From Parvularcula oceani (lineage in GTDB: Bacteria > Pseudomonadota > Alphaproteobacteria > Caulobacterales > Parvularculaceae), in NCBI RefSeq assembly GCF_000733125.1, contig NZ_JPHU01000018.1, positions 1 to 39,658 of the forward strand: DNA of 39,658 nt, given 5' to 3'. Below the pieces are notes generated by a model. That model made no database searches and was not told the origin of the DNA. It saw only the letters and a list, made by a program, of their open reading frames with translations. Positions 8,573 to 14,437 of this stretch are shown here, in pieces (position 1 is the stretch's first letter; every line of letters starts with the position of its first letter). The position numbers were made by a program, and so were the translations under genes.

Positions 8573-9178
8573 CTATGCAGAACTTCGTTGATTGCCTCTC
8601 TTGAGCCGCTCGAACAGGGCGATCGATTTCTGACATCCTCGACAACGCCCGCAGGCGGTCGGCGCGCGATGGCAAGAAAAGGTCCATCGCAGGAGATCGA
8701 TCGGAGCTTGGGATCGACGAACCAGTTCCTCCGTCGTCATCTCTACCGCCGGAGCTGTAAGGCGAAAGCGGGGGATCTGTGTCCCCACCGTCTTTTCCAT
8801 CGCGGCAAGGAAGGCGGGCCGGCCATCGGGATGAACACCGTCAGTCGAGACGGTCCCAATTAGAAGTTCCGTAATGCCCTCATCGTGAAGAGCCATCGCA
8901 GCGAGGGTGATCAAAAGTTGGTTCCGGAGTGGCCAGTGTTCGGGAGAGCGGTCAAGATGTTCAGACGGGTGACCGATCAGCTCCCCTGCCCCAAGATGGC
9001 CGAGGGGGGCCCTGATGACGCGATGGCGGAGAGAGAGTTTTCCGGCGAGAGCTGTCGCCGCCTGCACCTCGCCCTCCGCGGGCGCTTGACCGTAGTCCAA
9101 GGTTAGCAAGAGGTCCGGCCGATGACTGAATGCCAAGCAGGTGGACTCGACCCCGCCGGAGAACAGCAGCGTTCTCAT
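8573..9178 (-). CDS. QueC-like 7-cyano-7-deazaguanine synthase family protein
   Basis: A 201-aa PP-loop ATPase of the QueC family. QueC turns 7-carboxy-7-deazaguanine into preQ0 by adenylation and amidation. The ATP loop is LLFSGGVEST (residues 4-13), where the usual Asp of SGGxDS is Glu. The C-terminal zinc site is intact: cysteines at about 169, 176, 179 and 182 (CHRAPTACGRCRGC). The motif WPLRNQLLITLAAM also fits QueC. The start is the ATG at 9178, which overlaps the preceding stop as ATGA. There are no other queuosine genes nearby, so housekeeping tRNA modification is unlikely. QueC-like proteins occur as ancillary enzymes in type IV CBASS (Cap9) and in Qat (QatC), where they are linked to attaching a deazaguanine to a protein N terminus. 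It is the last gene of the operon. Confidence 0.85.
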   Translation of the reverse strand: MRTLLFSGGVESTCLAFSHRPDLLLTLDYGQAPAEGEVQAATALAGKLSLRHRVIRAPLGHLGAGELIGHPSEHLDRSPEHWPLRNQLLITLAAMALHDEGITELLIGTVSTDGVHPDGRPAFLAAMEKTVGTQIPRFRLTAPAVEMTTEELVRRSQAPIDLLRWTFSCHRAPTACGRCRGCQKSIALFERLKRGNQRSSA

Positions 9179-9720
9179 CCCTTCCAAGCCGCCCACGCCG
9201 CGCGGTAGATGGCGCTCGCGAAGTCGTCGCTTATCGAGCAACCTCCTGATCCGAGCAGCATGGTCTGGTCGGCAGGCTTTGGGTTCTGCGAGAGCGCGAT
9301 GACGGGGATGCCGCGCTCCACCGCCCAACCGATCTCAAACAGCGTACCCGGGTCACACCCGTCGAGGATGGCGAACACGGCAGCGGAGCCAGCCAGCCCA
9401 TCGAGATCCTTCGCAACGACGTCCTTGATCCTGTCACGGTGCCGAGCGCTGTCCTCGTAGTCGCCGAGAAGACCGGCCTCATGATAGGGGGAAAAGTAGC
9501 GCGCCCCGAGGCCGTGCAGCGCCGTGCAGGCCTCCTCCACGAGCCAGAGCTCAGCCATCGTAAAGAAAGGCCCCGCGATGTAGACCGTCGCATCGAGGTT
9601 CTTCGCAACTGCCGGCTCCAGATTGGCCGTAGTCTCATCGAGGACAACGGAGGGCAAGCGTCGATCGCAATAGCGGGCGACGCAGCGCGAGGCGCGCGTC
9701 GGCGGCTTCAACGGGATCAA
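9175..9720 (-). CDS. Nucleoside 2-deoxyribosyltransferase domain, probably the C-terminal half of a split fusion
   Basis: Nucleoside 2-deoxyribosyltransferases move deoxyribose (or hydrolyse it) between nucleobases. The domain begins near ATVYIAGPFF, the family opening strand, and carries DGCDPGTLFEIGWA, where the Glu after GTLF corresponds to the catalytic nucleophile. The only start in this frame is a TTG at 9720, inside the kinase gene and without a proper ribosome binding site of its own. The first ~25 residues of this frame (ASRCVARYCDRRLPS) look instead like the missing C-terminal helix of the PfkB kinase. So the domain is probably fused to the kinase and the frame is broken by one extra base near 9694. 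Without the frameshift the fused protein would be 408 aa (10402 to 9175). Confidence 0.8.
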   Translation of the reverse strand: MIPLKPPTRASRCVARYCDRRLPSVVLDETTANLEPAVAKNLDATVYIAGPFFTMAELWLVEEACTALHGLGARYFSPYHEAGLLGDYEDSARHRDRIKDVVAKDLDGLAGSAAVFAILDGCDPGTLFEIGWAVERGIPVIALSQNPKPADQTMLLGSGGCSISDDFASAIYRAAWAAWKG

Positions 9721-10402
9721 GACCCTCTAGCGCCCAGTGATAGGTAAAGGCGGCGCTGAAGACGTCTCCGGAACCGATCTTGTAGACGCGGTCCGTCCTG
9801 TAGGGGGGTACCGAACCCTTCAGCACGCCATCCATATAGACACGGCACCCTTGAGCGCCGCCCTTGACTAAAACGATCTCCGCTTTCTCTCTCTCGATGA
9901 CCTTCCTGACGGCTTGCGCTTCCTCATCGCTCTCCCCGAGCGCCAGAACCTCCTTGTTGTTCAGGACGATCGCGAGGCGGTCAGCTTTGGAGCCGTTCGC
10001 CCGGAAAGACACCGGTTGGTTCGGGCTCTGGGGATCGAACACCACCTTCGCCCCGTTTACGACGGCGTCGCCTTCCATCAGACCGAAGCGCAGGATCGCG
10101 TCGCCCTCCACCCGGATGGCGTCCTGACGCGCGGGAGCCGCCGGTGAGAAGATCGGCGCTGAGAGCGGATGGAAGTACTCGAAGCGGATCAGGTCGGCTG
10201 AACTGTGCTGGTGATGCCGCACACCATCACCGCCGAGGCCGAAGCCGGCGGCGCCCTGAAGGTCTTCGGGGCAGTAGTAGTGCCAGTCGACCTCGATCCC
10301 CGCCATGGCAATGGCGATGGCGGCACGCCCGCCAGACCCGAAATGCTCGTCCTTCGGCGGCGACACACAGACTTCGCGGTAGTATCCGCCGACAACGATC
10401 AT
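9635..10402 (-). CDS. PfkB-family kinase, N-terminal half of a probable kinase-deoxyribosyltransferase fusion
   Basis: A sugar or nucleoside kinase of the ribokinase/PfkB family. The N-terminal strand MIVVGGYYREV and glycine region FGSGGRAAIAIAMAG fit the substrate-binding side, and KIGSGDVFSAAF (GSGD at 210-213) is the catalytic C-terminal signature with the base Asp. Reading in frame, the last 19 residues after EAADA degrade into LALRRPLLRSTLALRCPR, unlike the family. Skipping one base at 9694 gives EAADAASRCVARYC, a normal PfkB end that runs on into the deoxyribosyltransferase. The ATG at 10402 follows the stop of the small Gly-rich gene by two bases. Substrate is unknown; ribose, deoxyribose or a nucleoside would suit the neighbours. 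Confidence 0.82.
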   Translation of the reverse strand: MIVVGGYYREVCVSPPKDEHFGSGGRAAIAIAMAGIEVDWHYYCPEDLQGAAGFGLGGDGVRHHQHSSADLIRFEYFHPLSAPIFSPAAPARQDAIRVEGDAILRFGLMEGDAVVNGAKVVFDPQSPNQPVSFRANGSKADRLAIVLNNKEVLALGESDEEAQAVRKVIEREKAEIVLVKGGAQGCRVYMDGVLKGSVPPYRTDRVYKIGSGDVFSAAFTYHWALEGLDPVEAADARLALRRPLLRSTLALRCPR

Positions 10403-10404
10403 CG

Positions 10405-10761
10405 TTAGATCCGTTCGACGACGATGGTGATCTTCGAACCCGTGACCGTAATCACTTCGGCCTCGAAGCCTTCTCCGCTCTGAAGACAGCTCGCCAAAGT
10501 GCCGATCGCGCTGGCACCCGTCACGGTGCCAGCGACTTGACCGGAAGTGGCGGTAAGGGCTGCGATACTGGTCGGGTTGGCGGGAGGATGAAGCTGGATC
10601 GAGAGGCGATCACCGACGGCCAGCTGGTCGGCCACGCCCGCCACGGGGGCGAAAAGTTCCGTTCGGAAGCGCAAGTCGCAGGGATCGTTGCCAGATCCTC
10701 CTGTCGATGCTCCGCCGCCCGATGATGGCGACCACCCGCCGCTCGAACCGCTTCCTCCCAT
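10405..10761 (-). CDS. Small protein with Gly/Ser-rich N terminus and HIRAN-like C-terminal domain
   Basis: A 118-aa protein with no named family that I can assign. The ATG at 10761 is strongly supported by GGGGAGG four bases upstream. The first ~25 residues (MGGSGSSGGWSPSSGGG and on) are almost only Gly and Ser, so they should form a flexible tail with a Gly at position 2 after Met removal. From about residue 30 the protein looks like a compact beta domain; VGDRLSIQLHPPANPTSI followed by GQVAG and ALASCL-like spacing recalls HIRAN-type folds, a weak inference. It lies between the glycosylase and kinase genes with almost no spacing. In Qat systems QatB also starts MG-Ser/Thr-rich beside a QueC-like gene, so this may be the protein substrate or partner of the QueC-like enzyme. 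Confidence 0.65.
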   Translation of the reverse strand: MGGSGSSGGWSPSSGGGASTGGSGNDPCDLRFRTELFAPVAGVADQLAVGDRLSIQLHPPANPTSIAALTATSGQVAGTVTGASAIGTLASCLQSGEGFEAEVITVTGSKITIVVERI

Positions 10762-10802
10762 CTCGCCTCCCCATCGCCCGCGCGTCGTCCCGCAGGCTCC
10801 GA

Positions 10803-11558
10803 TCAGTGAACCCTTTTTCGGGCCAGAAACCCCGAGCCGAAGGTCCGCATGTCCAGCCACATGACGCTGTCGAGCGCGGCGGCGCGGACCTGCAAGCTCT
10901 CGGCGAAGCTAAGGAAATCACGCTCCAAAGCCAAGTAGTCTCTCGGCAATTGGCAATCGGCGGGAAAGAGGCGGATATGCCGTCCCGCCCGCAGCACATG
11001 AATGTCGAGGATGGCGATGTCATCCGCATCGAGCCAGTTCCTAGTAATCCAGCTCGCGGTCTTAGGCCCTACCCCCTCCAGCCCCTGAAGCTTGTCTCGG
11101 AACGCACGCGGCGAGGCGGCGTCGAGATCCATGCCCTTCAACGCCCTCATGGCTCGCGCCAGGCGCCGCGCCCGCTGTCGAGGGAAGCGATAGCGGTGCG
11201 GACGGCCCGAGACGGGAGCCGGCGCGTCCAAGAGCGCGAAGATGCGCTCTTCGCGCGCTGCATCTATCGTCTCAAACACGCCCTCGTTCCTTAGCCGGTC
11301 GAAAAACGCCGTCGCGACCTCGAAGGTTACCCCGTACCCGCCGAGGAGGCAGAACCCGACTTCCTCCGCAAGCGAACCGTGACGGTTGACGAAATCGATC
11401 AAGGATACATCGGCAGTAGCGCAGCGCATTGCCCAGTAGGCCGGGCTGAGCAGCTCGTCTTCTCGCCCGAAGCGGACACCTGGCAACACCTCGTCCTTCG
11501 GCCAGCGCGGCGCGAACATCTCGGTCTGTCGGACTGTCTGAAGCGCCGTCGAAGACAT
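10803..11558 (-). CDS. OGG-like HhH-GPD DNA glycosylase/lyase
   Basis: A 251-aa protein with the helix-hairpin-helix and GPD signature LQGLEGVGPKTAS (about 157-169) and AILDIHVLRAG (182-192). K166 and D185 sit where bifunctional 8-oxoguanine glycosylase/lyases have their catalytic Lys and Asp, so base removal with strand cleavage is expected. The classical OGG1 N-terminal TBP-like domain is replaced by a shorter helical region. I choose the ATG at 11558, with GGAAAGG eight bases upstream, over an ATG at 11582. OGG-like genes are ancillary members of type IV CBASS together with QueC. It heads the operon and is divergent from the XRE regulator, with the operator between them. The substrate might be a deazaguanine or other modified base; this is inference. 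Confidence 0.8.
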   Translation of the reverse strand: MSSTALQTVRQTEMFAPRWPKDEVLPGVRFGREDELLSPAYWAMRCATADVSLIDFVNRHGSLAEEVGFCLLGGYGVTFEVATAFFDRLRNEGVFETIDAAREERIFALLDAPAPVSGRPHRYRFPRQRARRLARAMRALKGMDLDAASPRAFRDKLQGLEGVGPKTASWITRNWLDADDIAILDIHVLRAGRHIRLFPADCQLPRDYLALERDFLSFAESLQVRAAALDSVMWLDMRTFGSGFLARKRVH

Positions 11559-11578
11559 AGGTATCGCCTTTCCAAAAA

Positions 11579-11591
11579 GCATAATATATGC
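11579..11591. promoter_or_regulatory. Operator-like palindrome in the divergent promoter
   Basis: GCATA-ATA-TATGC is a perfect 5-bp inverted repeat followed by ATTTG. It lies midway between the glycosylase and XRE starts. The same motif recurs at 11887-11899, which supports it as the XRE protein's binding site. Confidence 0.65.
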
Positions 11592-11598
11592 ATTTGCT

Positions 11599-11892
11599 AT
11601 GCAGGCAAGCGAATGGACGCAAGGGAACTTCGCCGAGCGGCTTCGTCAGGCTCGTTGGCGTGACGGCCTAAGCCAGACGGAACTCGCCAAGCGCTTGCAA
11701 ACGACGCAGTCAAATCTCTCTCGAGCCGAACGCGGCGTCGTACCAAGGGAGGCGCTACGGCAACGGCTGGCCGCCTATGTCGAGAGCGCGTCTCTCCAAG
11801 CGCGTTCTCGTGAGGAAGTTCTGACGAGAGTGGCCGACTCTCCGGAACTCAGATCGTTGATCACCCGCATCATGCACGAGCTCAACGCATAA
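11599..11892 (+). CDS. XRE-family transcriptional regulator
   Basis: A 97-aa Cro/C1-type repressor. The helix-turn-helix is LSQTELAKRLQTTQSNLSRA (about residues 24-43), followed by a short helical tail that probably dimerises. It has no separate sensor or peptidase domain, like repressors of phage-defence and toxin-antitoxin operons. The ATG at 11599 has no Shine-Dalgarno sequence; instead the operator-like palindrome is only eight bases upstream, so the mRNA may be leaderless. It is divergent from the nucleobase operon and probably represses both its own gene and the operon. The second palindrome overlaps its stop codon. Confidence 0.88.
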   Translation: MQASEWTQGNFAERLRQARWRDGLSQTELAKRLQTTQSNLSRAERGVVPREALRQRLAAYVESASLQARSREEVLTRVADSPELRSLITRIMHELNA

Positions 11893-11899
11893 CATATGC
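11887..11899. promoter_or_regulatory. Second operator-like palindrome at the end of the XRE gene
   Basis: GCATA-ACA-TATGC followed by ATTTC, differing from the 11579 copy only in the spacer and one flanking base. It overlaps the XRE stop codon. With the first copy it could support looping or block read-through from the element side. Confidence 0.55.
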
Positions 11900-12075
11900 A
11901 TTTCTGATCGGATGATCGCCTCTCTACGGGTCAGGGAGCGTGCGCCGCCGACTGCGTCCGCGCTAGGGCGACAATCGTCACTCTCGCGCGCGTCCTTCGG
12001 ACCGGGCCCTAGTCGCTTGGGCGACCGGAGCCCGGCTCTGCCGGTCTCCGCCAGGCGGTGACGGTCCCTCGCGCG

Positions 12076-12178
12076 GGCCGGGCTCCGCCCGGGTTCGGAC
12101 GCGCCGCTGTCGCGGCGCGGCTCTGTTAGGGCCTTTCCCTCGGCAGGTCGGGGCCGGCACGCTCTGACCCGGTAACCG
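12076..12178 (+). repeat. Hairpin-rich repeat, right copy
   Basis: Second copy of the repeat at 8412-8518, same orientation. Stems GGGC/GCCC and GCGCCGC/GCGGCGC are kept, with loops changed, which suggests that structure matters. The gap 11900-12379 around it holds no gene that I can support; a further hairpin CCCCCGC-CCT-GCGGGGG lies at 12333-12349, upstream of ardC. Confidence 0.85.
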
Positions 12179-12379
12179 CGGCCCGACGGCCCGCAACCCG
12201 TTTCGGACCCAAGTCGTCTGAGCGCGTCTTCGTTCCCCTACGAAACGGGACGCCCGTCTCAGCTCGTCTTCGCGCCTCTCCGTTCGTCCTTGCACGCCGT
12301 CTTCCTGGCCCCGGTCCCCGGCGCGTGTCCGTCCCCCGCCCTGCGGGGGAAAGGATGCGAGCGGAGAGGAGCGAGGACG

Positions 12380-13462
12380 ATGCTGACCCAGCATGGAGAG
12401 ATCAGGACAGGTGGCGAGGACGCTTCCGCCCTTCGGGCGGGGGGCGGTGCGCGTGAGGTAGCCAGCGGTGGCGAGGGCGGCGGACGCCGGAGGCCGAAGC
12501 CCGGACGCCGTAAGCGCAAGCCGGGCGGAAGGGCAAGGACCGCCGCGAAGCGGGTCGACCTCTACCAGGAGGTGACCGACACGATCATCGCTCAGCTTGA
12601 AGAAGGCCGCCTGCCTTGGGTGCAGCCTTGGGGGAAGGTCCCAGGCGGCACCGGCGCGCCGGGCGTGGCCCTGCCCGAGAACGCGGCCACGGGCCGGGCC
12701 TATTCCGGGATCAACGTGCTTTTGCTGTGGGGCGCGGCCTTCGAGCGGGGCTTCCCCTGCCAGCGCTTCCTCACCTTCAAGCAGGCGCTGTCGCTCGGCG
12801 GCTGCGTCCGCAAGGGCGAACGCGGCACGCACGTGGTCTATGCCGACCGCTTCACGCCGAAGGACGGTGGGAACGAGAACGCGACGGGCGGCGGCGGCGA
12901 TGACGAGGACCGCGAGGTCTGGTTCCTCAAGCGCTACACCGTCTTCAACCTCTCGCAGATCGGCGGCCTGCCCGACGAGGTGACGGCGTCGGCCCCGCCC
13001 CTGCCCGAGCGCGAGATCGTGCCGCGCGCCGAGGCGCTGATCGCGGCGACCAAGGCCGACTTCCGCATCGGCGGAGACCGGGCCTACTACGCGCCCGGTC
13101 CGGACGTCATCCAGGTGCCGCCCCAACCGGCCTTCCGGGAGCAGATCAACTACTACCGCACCTGCTTCCATGAGCTCAGCCACTGGACGGGCCACGGCTC
13201 GCGGCTGACGCGGAACCTCACCACCGGTTTCGGCACCAAGGACTACGCCCGCGAGGAGCTTGTCGCGGAGATGTCCGCCGCTTTCTTGTGCGCCCGTCTC
13301 GGCATCGTGCCGACCGTGCGGCACGCGGACTACATCGGCTCTTGGCTCGAGGTCCTGCGCGAGGACAAGCGCGCCATCTTCAAGGCCGCGAGCCTCGCCT
13401 CCAAGGCGGCGGACTTCGTCCTGGCCTTCGAGGACGAGCGCGACGGGGAGGCCTCGGCATGA
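12380..13462 (+). CDS. ArdC-like antirestriction protein with zincin metallopeptidase domain
   Basis: A 360-aa ArdC-type protein, which protects incoming single-stranded plasmid DNA from host restriction. The basic, Gly-rich leader (residues 1-55) is followed by the ArdC N-terminal ssDNA-binding domain starting VDLYQEVTDTIIAQLEEG, with GRAYSGINVLLLW and FLTFKQALSLGGCVRKGE. The C-terminal zincin domain has HELSHWTGH, an intact HExxH site, and EELVAEMSAAFLC as the third-ligand helix. The ATG at 12380 has AGGAG eight bases upstream; the longer frame from 12290 would only add unstructured residues. Its stop overlaps the next ATG (ATGA). It is a standard early-transfer gene of Rhodobacterales elements. 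Confidence 0.9.
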   Translation: MLTQHGEIRTGGEDASALRAGGGAREVASGGEGGGRRRPKPGRRKRKPGGRARTAAKRVDLYQEVTDTIIAQLEEGRLPWVQPWGKVPGGTGAPGVALPENAATGRAYSGINVLLLWGAAFERGFPCQRFLTFKQALSLGGCVRKGERGTHVVYADRFTPKDGGNENATGGGGDDEDREVWFLKRYTVFNLSQIGGLPDEVTASAPPLPEREIVPRAEALIAATKADFRIGGDRAYYAPGPDVIQVPPQPAFREQINYYRTCFHELSHWTGHGSRLTRNLTTGFGTKDYAREELVAEMSAAFLCARLGIVPTVRHADYIGSWLEVLREDKRAIFKAASLASKAADFVLAFEDERDGEASA

Positions 13463-13830
13463 CCTTCTACACCGTGCAGTGCGGCTATGCGGGCTACTAC
13501 GCGCAAGTCCTCAGCGTCGAGGTGGACAGCCCCGAGGAGGCCTGCGAGCTCGCGAACGACCGCGACGGCTGGCGTAGCCTCGACCACTGCGGCGACACCT
13601 ATGTGGATGCCCTCGCAGAAGGCGACGGCTCTGACCCGTGGGGCTCGGCTAGCCTGCCCGTGCTGCTTGGTTACAGCGAGGAAGGCCCCGGCGCGCGCGT
13701 CGTCATCCGCGTCGAGGGCGGGACGGTGCAGGCGGTGAACGCGTCGGGCGGGCGAGTCCTCGTCATCGTCGATGACCGCGACGACGGCGAGACCCACGAG
13801 CACGCCTTCCCCGAAGGCGGTGCGTCGTGA
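13459..13830 (+). CDS. Hypothetical protein downstream of ardC
   Basis: A 123-aa acidic protein of unknown function. It starts at the ATGA overlap with ardC and ends overlapping the next GTG. Visible features are an N-terminal FYTVQCGYAGYYAQVLSVEV strand pair followed by SPEEACELAND, a fold start seen in small proteins that sit beside ardC in such elements, and a long acidic C-terminal half. No enzyme motif, signal peptide or membrane segment is present. Coupling to ardC suggests expression during transfer. Confidence 0.7.
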   Translation: MTFYTVQCGYAGYYAQVLSVEVDSPEEACELANDRDGWRSLDHCGDTYVDALAEGDGSDPWGSASLPVLLGYSEEGPGARVVIRVEGGTVQAVNASGGRVLVIVDDRDDGETHEHAFPEGGAS

Positions 13831-14102
13831 CCGGCAAGGTGGGTGCGCCGCTCGGTCGGCCGAGCCGCGAGGGTCCGGCTGACATACGCTGGCGCTTCTC
13901 CCTCACGCGCGTGCCGATCGATCGTGGCGGCTACGACCGGACGGGCACCTACTGGGGGATCGGCGCACCGCTCTACCGCTACGAGGCGTTGGAGCCGGGC
14001 AGCGAGGATGCAGCGCCCGAGGGCTACTTCCGCGCGGCGAGGCGCGAGGCCGCCAAGGCCGAGCTTCGCTCCCGCTACCCGCTCGCGCGGTTCTTCCGAT
14101 GA
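13827..14102 (+). CDS. Hypothetical protein, third gene of the ardC chain
   Basis: A 91-aa protein starting with GTG at a 4-base GTGA overlap and ending in an ATGA overlap. It contains WRFSLTRVPIDRGGYDRTGTYWGIGAPLYRYE, a Trp/Tyr-rich pattern common to small hypothetical proteins of Rhodobacterales plasmids, and a basic helical end. No function can be assigned. The gapless overlap on both sides and codon use like the neighbours support it as real. Confidence 0.68.
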   Translation: MTGKVGAPLGRPSREGPADIRWRFSLTRVPIDRGGYDRTGTYWGIGAPLYRYEALEPGSEDAAPEGYFRAARREAAKAELRSRYPLARFFR

Positions 14103-14320
14103 GCCGCGCGAGCGAGACCACCGAAGCGGGCGAGCAGCGGCTCGTCACCGGCGTCAGGCCCATCACCCTACGCGACCGCCTCGACTGGCAGGCGGCGCAG
14201 CCCCTGCGTCCGAAGCGGAACCCCGATTGCCAGCAGCGCGCTTGCGACCTTGGACTCTTCGACGAGGTCGGCCGCGCGCAGATCGACCTGTTGCGGACGG
14301 ATCGGGAGCCCGAGCCGTAG
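14099..14320 (+). CDS. Small hypothetical protein, last gene of the ardC chain
   Basis: A 73-aa protein beginning at an ATGA overlap. It ends DLGLFDEVGRAQIDLLRTDREPEP. The N-terminal half is polar and likely flexible. No known domain. It closes a four-gene translationally coupled set with ardC, before a strongly structured intergenic region. Confidence 0.6.
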   Translation: MSRASETTEAGEQRLVTGVRPITLRDRLDWQAAQPLRPKRNPDCQQRACDLGLFDEVGRAQIDLLRTDREPEP

Positions 14321-14334
14321 CCCGCAAACGAGAT

Positions 14335-14404
14335 ACCGGACGGCGCGCTCGAGACGGGGCGCGGTGCCTCGCCGTCCGGTCCTCCCTCCCGAGGCACCGC
14401 GCCC
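14335..14404 (+). promoter_or_regulatory. Interleaved inverted repeats ahead of the parB-like gene
   Basis: Arm A is ACCGGACGGCG (14335-14345) pairing with CGCCGTCCGGT (14370-14380), 11 bp perfect. Arm B is GGGCGCGGTGCCTCG (14357-14371) pairing with CGAGGCACCGCGCCC (14390-14404), 15 bp perfect. The order A-B-A-B means the two stems interlock as a pseudoknot or exclude each other, as in an attenuator. The parB-like start is 34 bases downstream with AAGGAG. Confidence 0.7.
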
Positions 14405-14437
14405 GCTCTCGCAGCGCACGGAAGAAGGAGACCCCCC

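Noticed and set aside
8573-11582. A CBASS assignment for the nucleobase operon
   Set aside because: No CD-NTase, effector or TGT gene was found in the window, so only a relation through QueC-like and OGG-like genes is claimed.
11978-13324. A 448-aa minus-strand open frame opposite ardC
   Set aside because: It runs across the repeat and opposite the HELSHWTGH-bearing gene; composition is shadow-like.
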